This document shows, in pieces, positions 17,118-25,403 of a stretch of 47,237 nt of DNA. The stretch comes from Solihabitans fulvus (lineage in GTDB: Bacteria; Actinomycetota; Actinomycetes; Mycobacteriales; Pseudonocardiaceae): positions 1 through 47,237 of the forward strand of contig NZ_VUOB01000009.1 in the NCBI RefSeq assembly GCF_008386585.1, in the 5' to 3' direction. Positions within the stretch are counted from its first letter, which is position 1; each line of letters opens with the position of its first letter. Made by a program: the position numbers and the translations under genes. A model generated the notes under the pieces. That model searched no databases and was not told the DNA's origin. It worked only from the letters and a program-made list of their open reading frames with translations.

Positions 17118-17925
17118 CGGAGACGTCGACGGCCACCGTGCGGATCAGCTTCCGCGACGGCGCCGGCAATTCCCTCGGCACGGCCCAGATCGGCCCGGTC
17201 ACCTCAGCCGACCGCGGCAACACGACCGCCCTGCTGCAGCGGGCGAGCGTGGGCGGCGTGCCGGCCGGCACCAGGTCGATCGGGACGGTGTTCCAGTTGA
17301 CCGGCGACCCGAACCGGGCGAACCGCTACAACGACGCCTACGCGGACGACCTCTCGCTCACCCTGTCGGCCACGCTGGCCGCCCCGGCCGTGCCCGCGCC
17401 GCCCGCGTCCACGGTGCCCGCGTTCGACCACGTGTTCTTCGTGATGGTGGAGAACAAGTCCTACGACCAGGTGATCGGCAACTCCGCCGCGCGCTACCTG
17501 AGCAGGCTCGCGAGCAACAACGTCGTGCTCGGCCAGTCCTACGGCCTGATCCACCCGAGCGACCCCAACTACATGGCGGTGGCGGGCGGGTCGACGTTCG
17601 GGCACGTGGACAACCCGATGCCCGGCGCGATCGGCTCGCTCACCACGCCGAACATCGGGAACCTGGCCGAGCGGGCCGGCAAGTCGTGGCGCGGGTACGT
17701 CGAGGACATGCACAGCCCGTGCAACCTCGCCAAGAACGGCCACTACGACCCCGACAACGTGCCGTTCCCGTTCTTCCGCGACGTGGCCGCGGACCCGGCG
17801 CGCTGCCAGGACAAGCTCCAGCCCATCACGCGATGGTGGACCGATCTCGGCTCCACCGCGACCACGCCGAACTTCGTGTGGTTCGAGCCGAACTCCTGCA
17901 ACACCATGCACGACTGCGACGTCGC
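17118..17925 (+). pseudogene. secreted phosphoesterase (acid phosphatase / phospholipase C superfamily), both ends missing
   Basis: The open frame first encodes part of a beta-sandwich domain (TSTATVRISFRDGAGNSLGT, TGDPNRANRYNDAYADDLSL), then the phosphoesterase core: FDHVFFVMVENKSYDQVIGN (metal-binding E-N-x-S/T-y block), HPSDPNYMAVAGGSTFGH and WFEPNSCNTMHDCDV. Similarity ends abruptly near 17925, before the second half of the domain, right where the promoter of the SRPBCC–MarR pair begins. No signal peptide or start remains at the 5' end. The product, if any, would not be catalytic. Confidence 0.82.
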
Positions 17926-17930
17926 GGCTC

Positions 17931-17973
17931 TTGCTTGTTGTCGCGACGACAGTTATAGTCGTCGTGACAACAA
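17931..17973 (+). promoter_or_regulatory. promoter overlapped by palindromic operator of SRPBCC–MarR operon
   Basis: Positions 17935-17950 and 17958-17973 form 16-bp arms of an inverted repeat with one mismatch and a 7-nt spacer. A -35-like TTGCTT (17931-17936) and -10-like TATAGT (17954-17959) are 17 nt apart, so the operator covers the promoter. The downstream operon ends in a MarR regulator, and MarR dimers bind such palindromes, so autorepression is the natural reading (inference). Confidence 0.75.
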
Positions 17974-17987
17974 ACGAGAGGGCAGTC

Positions 17988-18422
17988 ATGTATCGCATCA
18001 CGGACGAGACGGTCATCGACGGCGACCTGGCCACGGTGTGGTCGGTCGTGACCGACGTGGACAACTGGCGTGCCTGGGACCCGCACGAGGAGGACGCCAG
18101 GATCGACGGCGAGTTCGCGGCCGGCGCGACCGGGTGGTCCAAGCCGCACGGCGCCCCCGGCGCGACCTGGACCATCACGGACGTGGTCGAAGGGCGTAGC
18201 TGGGCGTCGCAGTGCGCGCTGCCCGGCGGCAGGCTCGTCGGCGAGAACACGTTCGAGGCGCTGGGGGACGGCCGCATTCGGTGCGTCAAGTCGGTTCACG
18301 TGTACGGCCCGCTGGTGCCGCTGTTCCGGCTCTACTTCGGCCGGCGCATCCGCAGGGACATGAGCCGGACGTTCGCCGCGCTGGAGCGCGAGGCGGCCCG
18401 CCGCGCGGCGACGGCGGCGTGA
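17988..18422 (+). CDS. SRPBCC family protein
   Basis: 144 aa with GAGAGG before ATG 17988. YRITDETVIDGDLATVWSVV, DVDNWRAWDPHEEDARIDGE, ATWTITDVVEGRSW and a basic C-terminal helix (RRDMSRTFAALEREAARR) give the START-like fold with a ligand cavity. The stop overlaps the MarR start (GTGA), so the two are translationally coupled. In such pairs the SRPBCC protein often handles the hydrophobic compound that the MarR protein senses, but the ligand is unknown. Expression is probably controlled by the palindrome upstream. Confidence 0.85.
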   Translation: MYRITDETVIDGDLATVWSVVTDVDNWRAWDPHEEDARIDGEFAAGATGWSKPHGAPGATWTITDVVEGRSWASQCALPGGRLVGENTFEALGDGRIRCVKSVHVYGPLVPLFRLYFGRRIRRDMSRTFAALEREAARRAATAA

Positions 18423-18871
18423 CCCGGGGGGAGTCGGGGCCGCTGCTGTCGCCAGGATTCTGGCTGCACCAGGCGGCGCTGGCCTGGCGGGCCGAACTGG
18501 ACGCGCGGCTGCGCCCGCTCGGCCTCACGCCCACTCAGTTCCTGCTGCTCGCCTCGACCGGCTGGCTGGAGCACGTCGACGGCCCGCCGACCCAGCAGGA
18601 GGCCGCGGAGCAGGCGGGCGCGGACCGGATGATGGCCTCCAAGGTGTTGCGCGGCCTGGAGGAGCGGGGCCTGCTGGTCCGCGAGGCGCACGAGACCGAC
18701 GCCCGCGCGCTGCGGCTGACCCTGACCGAGGACGGCCGCGCGCTGGCCCGCCGCGCCACCCAGGTGGCGCGCGACGTGGACGCGATGTTCTTCGGCGCGG
18801 AGTCCGCCGACCTGCGCGGCACGCTGCGCCGCATCGCGGAACAGCGCGGCGGCGGTGAGCGGGACCGTTAG
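18419..18871 (+). CDS. MarR family transcriptional regulator
   Basis: 150 aa from GTG 18419. Dimerisation helix GFWLHQAALAWRAELDARLR, then LGLTPTQFLLLASTGWLE, the winged HTH TQQEAAEQAGADRMMASKVL with RGLEERGLLVREAHETDARA (wing), and a C-terminal dimer helix LARRATQVARDVDAMFF. This is a complete MarR chain. It is the second gene of the operon starting at 17988 and is expected to repress it through the palindrome at 17935-17973. The effector is unknown. Confidence 0.9.
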   Translation: MTRGESGPLLSPGFWLHQAALAWRAELDARLRPLGLTPTQFLLLASTGWLEHVDGPPTQQEAAEQAGADRMMASKVLRGLEERGLLVREAHETDARALRLTLTEDGRALARRATQVARDVDAMFFGAESADLRGTLRRIAEQRGGGERDR

Positions 18872-19144
18872 CTAATGGATCAAGGGCGACAACGCCTGGG
18901 CCGAAGCGGAGTCAGGAATCGAGAGCACCGACACCACTCACACATGGACCGAAGAACTCGTTGGTGATATCGGCTGGCGACACCGCTGTCCGCATCGGAC
19001 CGTTCGTCGAGAACGCGGCCCCAGGCCAGCGAGTGCGCGAGCTGATTGCCCCTTTGTCGGGTATTTCGACAGTGGGTGCACCGATTCCGCCATGCCTTGC
19101 TGCTACATCCCGCCCCATGGTCAGCAGGGGGCGGGATGCTCACA
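18872..19144. other. short convergent gap, no gene seen
   Basis: The space between the MarR stop and the small minus-strand ORF holds only frames overlapping in several phases and no strong hairpin. Nothing further is supported. Confidence 0.4.
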
Positions 19145-19327
19145 TCATGACCCGTGCCCGTCGTGGAAAACAATGCTGCCTTCGATTCTGTCGGCTTGGA
19201 CGACTGCGCCCACCACGGTTCCCGTGATCGCGTTCCGCACGGGCTCTGTGTGCGGCCGCACGATGCCGAGCGCAGGCCGGAAACACGGGTGTACGCAGAA
19301 CTCGGACTCCTGGGGCTTGATGGACAT
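19145..19327 (-). CDS. small protein with amyloid-signalling-like motif, downstream of P-loop ATPase
   Basis: 60 aa from ATG 19327, 15 nt after the ATPase stop, with a weak GGGACC upstream. The N-terminal half (SIKPQESEFCVHPCFRPALG) has no known domain. The C-terminal part ITGTVVGAVVQADRIEGSIV resembles the NLR-associated bacterial amyloid signalling motifs (G-x-V-x-G-x-VVQA-x-x-I-x-G-x-V pattern) that occur on STAND proteins and their effectors in actinomycetes. If real, it would be a partner recruited by a matching motif. The gene is short, so coding status is uncertain. Confidence 0.45.
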   Translation of the reverse strand: MSIKPQESEFCVHPCFRPALGIVRPHTEPVRNAITGTVVGAVVQADRIEGSIVFHDGHGS

Positions 19328-19342
19328 TTCCGTGGTCCCGGC

Positions 19343-21040
19343 TTAGGCGTAGCCGTCGTGGCGGCGGACCCCCAGAAACCCCACCGAGAACAGCAGGTCG
19401 ATGACCGCATCCGGGTCGAACAGGTCCGCGTACTGACGATGCCGCTGCACCAACAGGTCCCGAAAGGGCAGGAACATCTCGGCGAAGGATGTCCGGGTCA
19501 ACTCGTAGCCCGCGTCCCGGAACACAGTCAGCAGACCGTCCAGGAACGGGAACCGGACCCCGTACTCCTTGGCCAGGTCGAGGACCTTCCACCGAGAGAA
19601 CACCAGCGTCGCCTCCAGCACATCGGTCTCCAGAATCCGATGGTGACCGTTGCCGAAGGCGGTGTCCCTGCACTGGTTGAGGAACTGGATCGCGTCGCGC
19701 GGCCTGGGTAGGCTCCTGGCGAACAGGTAGTCAGCGGTAGGCTCACCGTGCACCGTGGTGGGGAAGACCTCTCCCCACAGCTCACTCGGCTCAAGCTGTC
19801 GCCCCAGGGCGACGCTGGCGCGGGTTATCGCCAACTGGTGCAGTTCGCGGGCCGTCCAGCTGATGCGAATCTCGTCGCTGTGGAACTTGTCGGCGTCGCT
19901 GAACTCCAGCCCATCGTAGATGTCTGACCGCATAAAGAGCGCGCAGCGCAGCGACTTCTTGTAGGCCAGTGCTACATGCTTACCCGCTAGCAGCAGCCCT
20001 GTAACCAGGGCCTCGCTCTCCGGCTCGCCTGACCAGACCTGCTCTAACTGGTCTACCACCACCAGAAGGGCCCCGTGTTCCTCGGCGCAGCCCAAGTCCG
20101 TGAAGGCATTCTGTACTCCGGTCTCGACGACCTCCAGTTGCCGGGAAGCCCGCACAGCTTCGGGAGCGGTGTTGGTGCCGAGTGCGATCTTCACCCCGAA
20201 CGCGTCCAGGGACAACGAGGACATCAACCCTCGACCGGCCCGGACGATCCGGTGGTAAAGGTTCTCGTCGGCCAGTTCGCCGTTGTCACGTAGGAACCGC
20301 TGCAGCGCCACCACCGAGGAGGTCCTGCGGCGCCGGTGACCAGCTCCGCCGGCGTGTTGCACGAGGTAGCGGGCCGCGTGGACGGCGATCAAGTATCGCC
20401 ACAGCAGCGCCTTGGCTGCAGACCCGGTCAGTCCGCCCAGCGCGAAGCGGCGCAACTCCTCGCCCGAGGTCTCGTCGGGGGTGATCAGGCAGGTCTCGCC
20501 GGGGTTCAGGCCCCCCATCGACAGCCGCATACAGATCGCGCTCTTGCCCGACCCCTTTCGTCCGATGATCAAGTTCTTGCGACCGGACAGCACTTCGGAG
20601 AACGCCTTGGTCTGGATGAAACCCTCACGCAGTAGGCCATCGGCCATGTCATGTTCAGCGTCGTCGCGGCCGAAGAACAGGCGCTCGACCACGTCCACAT
20701 CCTCGGCGATGACCGCGTCCGTCGCGGAGGACAGCGCTGACCGCGTGCTCAGTTGGATCGGCGCGAAGGCATTCACTGCCCGATTTTCGGTGCCCGCCGT
20801 GTGCAGGGCCGCGTCCAACTCTCTGGCAAAGCTCGGGACGCGTTCGGCGTAGTCCTCTAGCGCCAATGCTGCCCGCTGGCGTGTCCGGTCGGTCACGGAC
20901 CCTTCGGCGGCCTCCGCCAGCAGGCGTTGCACGGCGGTATCCCCGCCAAGCACGGTGGTGATCAGTCCTGCGACCTGGTCCGCCGCATCAGAGGTCCAAC
21001 CGGCGGCCCACTCCGCCAGCAGATCGACCGCCCTGTGCAT
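19343..21040 (-). CDS. P-loop ATPase, Sll1717-like, predicted conflict/defence protein
   Basis: 565 aa. A helical N-terminal region (1-115, HRAVDLLAEWAAGWTSDAAD) is followed by the ATPase core: LFFGRDDAEHDMADGLLREG leads to Walker A GRKGSGKSA at about 159-167, and Walker B LLVVVDQLEQVW is at about 321-332. FMRSDIYDGLEFSDADKFHS corresponds to the sensor region seen in Sll1717-type STAND-like ATPases. The C-terminal part (SLPRPRDAIQFLNQCRDTA) is the usual winged-helix-like end. The role of the family is unknown, but it is common in defence-rich islands. It is followed by the 60-aa motif protein as a likely two-gene unit. Confidence 0.75.
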   Translation of the reverse strand: MHRAVDLLAEWAAGWTSDAADQVAGLITTVLGGDTAVQRLLAEAAEGSVTDRTRQRAALALEDYAERVPSFARELDAALHTAGTENRAVNAFAPIQLSTRSALSSATDAVIAEDVDVVERLFFGRDDAEHDMADGLLREGFIQTKAFSEVLSGRKNLIIGRKGSGKSAICMRLSMGGLNPGETCLITPDETSGEELRRFALGGLTGSAAKALLWRYLIAVHAARYLVQHAGGAGHRRRRTSSVVALQRFLRDNGELADENLYHRIVRAGRGLMSSLSLDAFGVKIALGTNTAPEAVRASRQLEVVETGVQNAFTDLGCAEEHGALLVVVDQLEQVWSGEPESEALVTGLLLAGKHVALAYKKSLRCALFMRSDIYDGLEFSDADKFHSDEIRISWTARELHQLAITRASVALGRQLEPSELWGEVFPTTVHGEPTADYLFARSLPRPRDAIQFLNQCRDTAFGNGHHRILETDVLEATLVFSRWKVLDLAKEYGVRFPFLDGLLTVFRDAGYELTRTSFAEMFLPFRDLLVQRHRQYADLFDPDAVIDLLFSVGFLGVRRHDGYA

Positions 21041-21496
21041 CAGATCACTTCACAGTTGGCCGCAGGCCGGACCACGCTCCGGCGCCGCCCCGATCGGCTA
21101 CTCAATCAGGTTGTGGCCGGATAGGACCCATACTCAGTCAGGTTCACTCGACTGTCTCCAACGTCGCGCCTCCCCTGGAGCGAGCTCGCCTGCCCGTGAT
21201 GCCCAGCCAGTCTGCTACACCACGTGCGCGAGCAGCCGGTCGCTGCAAGCGACCCTGGGCAGGTAGTGGCCGGCACCGAACACGATGTCATTCCTCAGCG
21301 TATGTGTGCTCGCCCCACCGCACGGGCGGACGTCGGTCACCGATGCACTGTGTTTCTCGTAGAGGCGCCTGTCAGACCGTGGGCGTGGTCGACGCAGCAG
21401 CGCAGAACAGTGCTGATGGGATGTGGCGGACAGGACGATGACTTACTCGGCGTCGTCGAATGCTGTGCGCTACGTGCGATGGGCGTCCATCTCCGG
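21041..21496. other. 456-nt gap between two ATPase genes, no gene seen
   Basis: This is the upstream region of the P-loop ATPase and the downstream region of the SMC-like remnant, both minus strand. The open frames are short and overlap in several phases. A tRNA-like D-arm resemblance near 21200 could not be completed into a cloverleaf. The promoter of the ATPase should lie here, but no clear hexamers stand out. Confidence 0.4.
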
Positions 21497-22516
21497 CTAC
21501 TGATCATCGTCCACTGAGGACTCCACGTCCGTTGCGGCAGAGTCCTCATCGACGTGAGCGTTGGCGACTCCTGGGATGAAGGGCTGTTCGTGGGTCATGG
21601 GCATCTCGATGATGCTGTTGGAGATCTCCTCGGGAAGATCATTGTTCACGAGGATGACCTGGTAGCCGCGAGAATGCGTAGAGCCGAACTTGGCCTTGCC
21701 TGCAAAGGTGCCCATCTGGCTGCGGGAGTCGTCGTACTCGAGGAAGTTGGCGTAGATGCGGTGGGCCAAAGCACTGTCGTACTCGCCATTGCCGACGTTC
21801 TTCTTCGGCGAGTCAATGACCAGCAGGCTGGGCAGGCTGGTCGTGCCCAGGTCCAGGGCGTAACGCAGCAGGGCGACGCTGTAACCGACCGACAACGCGC
21901 TGCGGATGCCGTGGCTGACCTGCTGGAATTGTTGCTGGTCGACCAACGGCAGATAGGTCTCCCTGTCGACGCGGGCACGGCCGGAGAACCACGGTAGCTT
22001 CAGGCCTTTGGTGACGTGTGCGAAGCGTTCGTCCAGGTCGTTGAACAGGTCGCTGGCGACTGCGGTTTCGCGGATGAGGGCGTCGCGCTGGCGGGTCAAC
22101 TCGGCGATCTGCTCGGCTAGGCCTCCGGTATGGTCACGCATCCCAGCGACGCGCTGGTGTGGTTCCCGCAGGCGCTCCAACATCTCCAGGCGGCCTTGGA
22201 TTCCGGCCTGCTCGGCAGTGGCGCGAGCGATGGCGTCGCCAAACGGGCTGAGCACGTCGGCGCTGCGCCGGTCCAACTCGCGTTTCAGCACGGCGAGGTC
22301 GGCGTGGGCGGCGTCGCGGTCCTTGGCGGCGTGTGCGGCGACAATCTCCGCGCCGGCAAGCCGATCCAGCGCGCCGTTACGGGCGGTGGTCACCTGACGT
22401 TCCCCAGTTGTGGTGACCCCTGCGGCCACTATCTGGTCGACCTCACCCAACGCGGCCAGCGCACGATCGACGCGAGCGAACGCCTGACCGGCCTGGCGGA
22501 CCTGTTCGCGCTGCAC
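21497..22516 (-). pseudogene. SMC/RecF-like ABC ATPase, C-terminal part only
   Basis: The frame encodes about 339 residues. A coiled-coil arm comes first (residues about 1-165, with DRDAAHADLAVLKRELDRRS), then the C-terminal ATPase lobe LPSLLVIDSPKKNVGNGEYD (Walker B-like), and GYQVILVNNDLPEEI. An acidic tail (DEDSAATDVESSVDDD) ends it. The N-terminal lobe with Walker A is missing: at about 22520 the sequence runs into the end of an unrelated acyl-CoA synthetase gene on the other strand. Related full-length proteins are seen in DNA-repair and anti-phage modules. This copy cannot hydrolyse ATP unless its other half is elsewhere. Confidence 0.65.
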
Positions 22517-22519
22517 CTC

Positions 22520-22615
22520 GCGCCGGACCTGCGGCCGAGGTCGGTGGAGTTCGCGACGGTGTTGCCCCGGACGAGATCGGGGAAGGTCCGGCGAGCCGAG
22601 CTCCGCGCACCGTGA
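22520..22615 (+). pseudogene. AMP-binding (acyl-CoA synthetase-like) C-terminal scrap
   Basis: The plus strand encodes LAPDLRPRSVEFATVLPRTR followed by SGKVRRAELRAP and a stop. RPRxVEFxxxLPRTxSGKVRR is the hallmark end of ANL-superfamily adenylating enzymes, whose Lys is catalytic. About 30 residues survive; everything upstream is the SMC-like remnant. This dates the junction as a deletion or rearrangement breakpoint. Confidence 0.7.
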
Positions 22616-22745
22616 TCGCTACCGCGCAGGTTTACCAGCTACTCAACCGACGGTTGGACGACGCGAAAAAGGGTGATCTGACAGGTTTGCAGTCCTCAGC
22701 GACCCCGTCCGAACACCGGGCGCAGGCTGAGCAGAAGGAGGAACG

Positions 22746-23318
22746 ATGCAGCTTCTTCGTCGATGCGCCACCGCGCTGGTCGTGCTGCTGGCTGTGGTTG
22801 TCGGCTCAGCAACAGCCAACGCGGAGATGACGAACTCGGCGGCCAGTCGCCCAGTGATGATCGCGCAGGCACATCGAGCCGGTCTCACCGACGCGCAGAT
22901 CGCCGACTTGCAGGGCAAGGTCGACGCCTACGTCGCGTCGTCCGGCGGCAGGCAGGTGGCGAGCAACAAGGTCGCGTTCGACGGCGGCGAGATCCTCTTT
23001 GTCGCCACGGGCGAAAAGTACGTACGGGAACTGGGCTCCACGTTCGCGCCCACTGCGGCATCCGCCTGCCCGTACCACTACTTCTGCGCTTGGCACTGGA
23101 ACACCTTCTCTGGCGACGAGATCAAGATGTACACGTGCAACAAGATGTACCCGAATCCCTGGTGGGAACCGTCAGGGTCCTGGATCAACAATGAGACACC
23201 CGGGGTTCGGGCGTACATGTTCGACTACCACCGCACGCGCATCTACACCACGCCGCCCGCTTACTGGGGTCAGGCCGACGCGGACTGGTCTCCGGTTTCC
23301 TACACCATGCCCTGTTGA
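22746..23318 (+). CDS. secreted peptidase inhibitor family I36-like protein
   Basis: 190 aa with a strong AAGGAGGAAC ribosome binding site. The signal peptide is QLLRRCATALVVLLAVVVGS with cleavage probably after ANA. A helical segment (AGLTDAQIADLQGKVDAYVA) precedes a Cys-rich C-terminal domain: CPYHYFCAWHWNTFSGDEIK, MYTCNKMYPNPWW and GSWINNETPGVRAYM, the beta/gamma-crystallin-like pattern of the I36 (SMI) family. The terminal Cys (YTMPC) probably pairs. It is exported, and a strong hairpin follows the stop. The target protease is unknown. A second, divergent I36-like gene lies at 30897-31280. Confidence 0.75.
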   Translation: MQLLRRCATALVVLLAVVVGSATANAEMTNSAASRPVMIAQAHRAGLTDAQIADLQGKVDAYVASSGGRQVASNKVAFDGGEILFVATGEKYVRELGSTFAPTAASACPYHYFCAWHWNTFSGDEIKMYTCNKMYPNPWWEPSGSWINNETPGVRAYMFDYHRTRIYTTPPAYWGQADADWSPVSYTMPC

Positions 23319-23322
23319 CCCG

Positions 23323-23364
23323 TGGCGTGTGCTCCTCGGCGGCTGTGCCGGGGAGCACACGCCA
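23323..23364 (+). terminator. hairpin terminator after I36-like gene
   Basis: A perfect 13-bp stem (23323-23335 with 23352-23364; TGGCGTGTGCTCC) and a 16-nt loop begin 5 nt after the stop codon at 23318. It could also serve the minus-strand fragment ending at 23377. Confidence 0.75.
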
Positions 23365-23376
23365 CGTCGGCTGCGG

Positions 23377-23532
23377 CTACCTCGCCACCTGGGGCCAGGA
23401 CACGATGGCCGTCAGGTCTCCCTTGCCCTCCACGGAGATCTTCACCGTCTCCCCCTTGTTCACCGGCATCGCCAGCATCTCCGCACCTGAGATGGTTGAG
23501 CCGCCAGTGGGTGTCGTAGGGTCCGCGGTTAG
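23377..23532 (-). pseudogene. C-terminal fragment of an unknown beta-rich protein
   Basis: The frame reads TADPTTPTGGSTISGAEMLA, then MPVNKGETVKISVEGKGDLT and AIVSWPQVAR before the stop. It has no credible start and overlaps the end of the thiopeptide-type fragment. The Thr/Gly/Val-rich character suggests the end of a secreted or surface beta-domain. No family is recognised. Confidence 0.35.
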
Positions 23533-24045
23533 TTCCGATGCAGCCAGGCCGCAGTCGCTGCACGGGCGAGGATGCCCTGGCTGGTGGCCGACAGCCCGAA
23601 TCGGTTCCAGTGGAAGATCACTACGTGGGTGAGGATCGCGCGGACGCCGCGGTCGAGGCGTCCACGCGCAGCGGCGTCGCCGAGCCGGCGGCCTGCGGCC
23701 TGGAACGCGGCGAGCCAGGGCGCGGCGTGCGAGACCGGACCACCGATGGTGAACAGCTCGCTGGTGAGCAGGTCCGGAATCGACAGGAGAACGCGCACAT
23801 CCTTCGCCAGATGCTCGATTCGTGGGGCATCGGCATCGGCGTCGGTGGGTGCGGGTCGCAGTCGGGAGACTTTGTCGAAGACGTCGCCGCGCTCGAATCC
23901 GTCGAGCCCGGCAGCGTGCAGCAGCCCGCTCAACAGCAGGACAGATAGTTCCCGGCGGCCGAGGCTGGGAGTGTCGTGGCGTAAGTACGCCAGGGCGCCG
24001 TTGCTGTCGGCGCAGAACAGATCGTGGATGGTGTCCAGTCCGGCC
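23529..24045 (-). pseudogene. thiopeptide-type bacteriocin biosynthesis domain (LanB-like C-terminus), fragment
   Basis: About 170 residues match the end of the thiopeptide-type bacteriocin biosynthesis/SpaB C-terminal domain: DTIHDLFCADSNGALAYLRH, LGRRELSVLLLSGLL, AGLDGFERGDVFDKVSRLRP and the closing FHWNRFGLSATSQGILARAA. In lanthipeptide and thiopeptide pathways this domain eliminates glutamate or acts in dehydration or cyclisation of the precursor. The N-terminal portion is absent; its place is taken, in the same frame, by the middle of a DUF5684 gene. No precursor or partner enzymes are nearby. Confidence 0.7.
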
Positions 24046-24214
24046 GCGACCTTGATCAGGGTGTACAGGTTGTAGATCGGGATGATCGCCGCCCACCCGG
24101 GTGGCCGGCCTTCGTGAGCACCGTCCATAGGACGACGATCAGCAGGATGCCCAGGACGAGGCCGAAACCGCCGTAGGGGTTGAATCCTGGGCTCATCGAG
24201 TCGGCGAGAACCAT
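24040..24214 (-). pseudogene. DUF5684 membrane protein start, frameshifted and cut
   Basis: From ATG 24214 the frame reads MVLADSMSPGFNPYGGFGLV and LGILLIVVLWTVLTKAGHPG. The conserved continuation GWAAIIPIYNLYTLIKVA is in a different frame, with the switch near 24090-24100. GWxxIIPIYN is the signature of DUF5684 (signal-peptidase-I-associated membrane proteins). The remaining membrane helices are missing and the frame passes directly into the thiopeptide-type fragment. Confidence 0.7.
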
Positions 24215-24315
24215 CGAGCACTCCCTCGCGCGGCGGCAAAGAGTCCGTAGTGGACCATCGTCGGCCGGTGCCGACGTGCTCGACACGCTCGGCGGGGCGC
24301 GTTCGCGGCGCGAGG

Positions 24316-25368
24316 TCAGGCGACCGCCGTGTCCTCGCGGGCCTTCCAGCTCGCCATGGTGTCGAACGGGCTGGCGATCTTGGCGGGGTCGCGTTCGACC
24401 AGGTCCCCGTGCACCTCGTCGACCATGGCCGCGTCGATCGCGGCCATCAGGTCCGGGTCCAGCCGACGTCCCGCGGCCGCCGCGTTCTGGGCGATCTGCT
24501 CGGGCCGCGACGCCCCGATGATCGCGGTGGCCACCGCGGCGTCCTTGAGCACCCAGGCGATCGCCAACTGCGCCAGCGACAATCCCGCCTGCTCTGACAT
24601 TGGCCGCAGTCGCTGCACCGCGGCCAGCACCGGGTCGGACAGGTAGCGGCCGACGAACCGGCCACCGCGCTCGTCGGCGGCGCGGCTGCCGTCGGGCCGC
24701 GTCTGGCCGGGCAGGTACTTGCCCGACAGCGCGCCCTGGGCCACCGGCGAGAACGCGATCTGTCCGATGCCCAGCCCCACGCAGGTCGGCATGACCTCGG
24801 CCTCAATGACCCGCCACAGGATGGAGTACTGCGGCTGGTTGGCCACCAGCGGCACGCGCAGTTCACGCGCCAGCGCTGCGGCCCGCCGGATCTGGTCGGA
24901 GCTCCACTCCGACACGCCCAGGTAGAGCACCTTGCCCTGGCGGACCAGGTCGGCGAACGCCGTCATGGTCTCCTCCAGCGGCGTGCCCTCGTCGTAGCGG
25001 TGGGCCTGGTAGAGGTCGACGTGGTCCACGCCCAGCCGGCGCAGCGAGGCGTGGCAGGACTCCTGGATGTGCTTGCGGGACAGGCCGCGGTCGTTGGGCC
25101 CCGCGCCGGTGGGCAGGCACACTTTGGTGAACAGCTCCACCGACTCGCGGCGCACCCCGGCCAGCGCGCCGCCCAGAACCTCCTCGGCCGCCCCGTAGTC
25201 GGGCGCGCCGTAGACGTCGGCGGTGTCGAACGAGGTGATGCCGGCGTCCAGGGCCGCGGCCACGCACGCGCGGGCCGTCTCGGCCGAGGCGCGTCCGTGC
25301 GTCAGCCAGTTTCCGTAGGTGATCGCGCTGACGTGTAATCCGCTGTCGCCCAGTCTGCGGTGTTCCAT
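24316..25368 (-). CDS. aldo/keto reductase
   Basis: 350-aa TIM-barrel NADPH oxidoreductase, full length and closest in style to YeaE/PdxI/voltage-channel-beta-like AKRs. MEHRRLGDSGLHVSAITYGN starts the barrel. Catalytic residues appear in SFDTADVYG (Asp48, Tyr53), ELFTKV (Lys near 81) and DLYQAHRYD (His near 117). The NADP-binding end is WVLKDAAVATAIIGASRPEQ. It is divergently arranged with a GntR/FCD regulator, with only 51 nt between the starts and a palindrome in that gap, so the regulator probably controls it. The substrate is unknown; a small aldehyde or sugar-derived carbonyl compound is plausible. Confidence 0.92.
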   Translation of the reverse strand: MEHRRLGDSGLHVSAITYGNWLTHGRASAETARACVAAALDAGITSFDTADVYGAPDYGAAEEVLGGALAGVRRESVELFTKVCLPTGAGPNDRGLSRKHIQESCHASLRRLGVDHVDLYQAHRYDEGTPLEETMTAFADLVRQGKVLYLGVSEWSSDQIRRAAALARELRVPLVANQPQYSILWRVIEAEVMPTCVGLGIGQIAFSPVAQGALSGKYLPGQTRPDGSRAADERGGRFVGRYLSDPVLAAVQRLRPMSEQAGLSLAQLAIAWVLKDAAVATAIIGASRPEQIAQNAAAAGRRLDPDLMAAIDAAMVDEVHGDLVERDPAKIASPFDTMASWKAREDTAVA

Positions 25369-25390
25369 GCGCGTGCGCTAGCAGGAGACA

Positions 25391-25403
25391 TCCAATGATT
25401 GGA
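25391..25403. promoter_or_regulatory. palindromic operator between aldo/keto reductase and GntR genes
   Basis: TCCAATGATTGGA is a 13-bp perfect palindrome about the central G, located in the 51-nt space between the two divergent starts. FCD-subfamily GntR regulators bind short palindromes of this size, often in their own promoter. Binding here could control both genes (inference). Confidence 0.65.

Noticed and set aside
17204..18289. 361-codon minus-strand frame across the phosphoesterase fragment and SRPBCC gene
   Set aside because: Spans two unrelated plus-strand genes and their promoter; its Arg/Val/Ala-rich composition is typical of a shadow frame.
21150..21260. tRNA-like segment on the minus strand (GTAGCAGACTGGC-like D-arm)
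   Set aside because: No matching acceptor stem, anticodon arm or T-arm could be placed.
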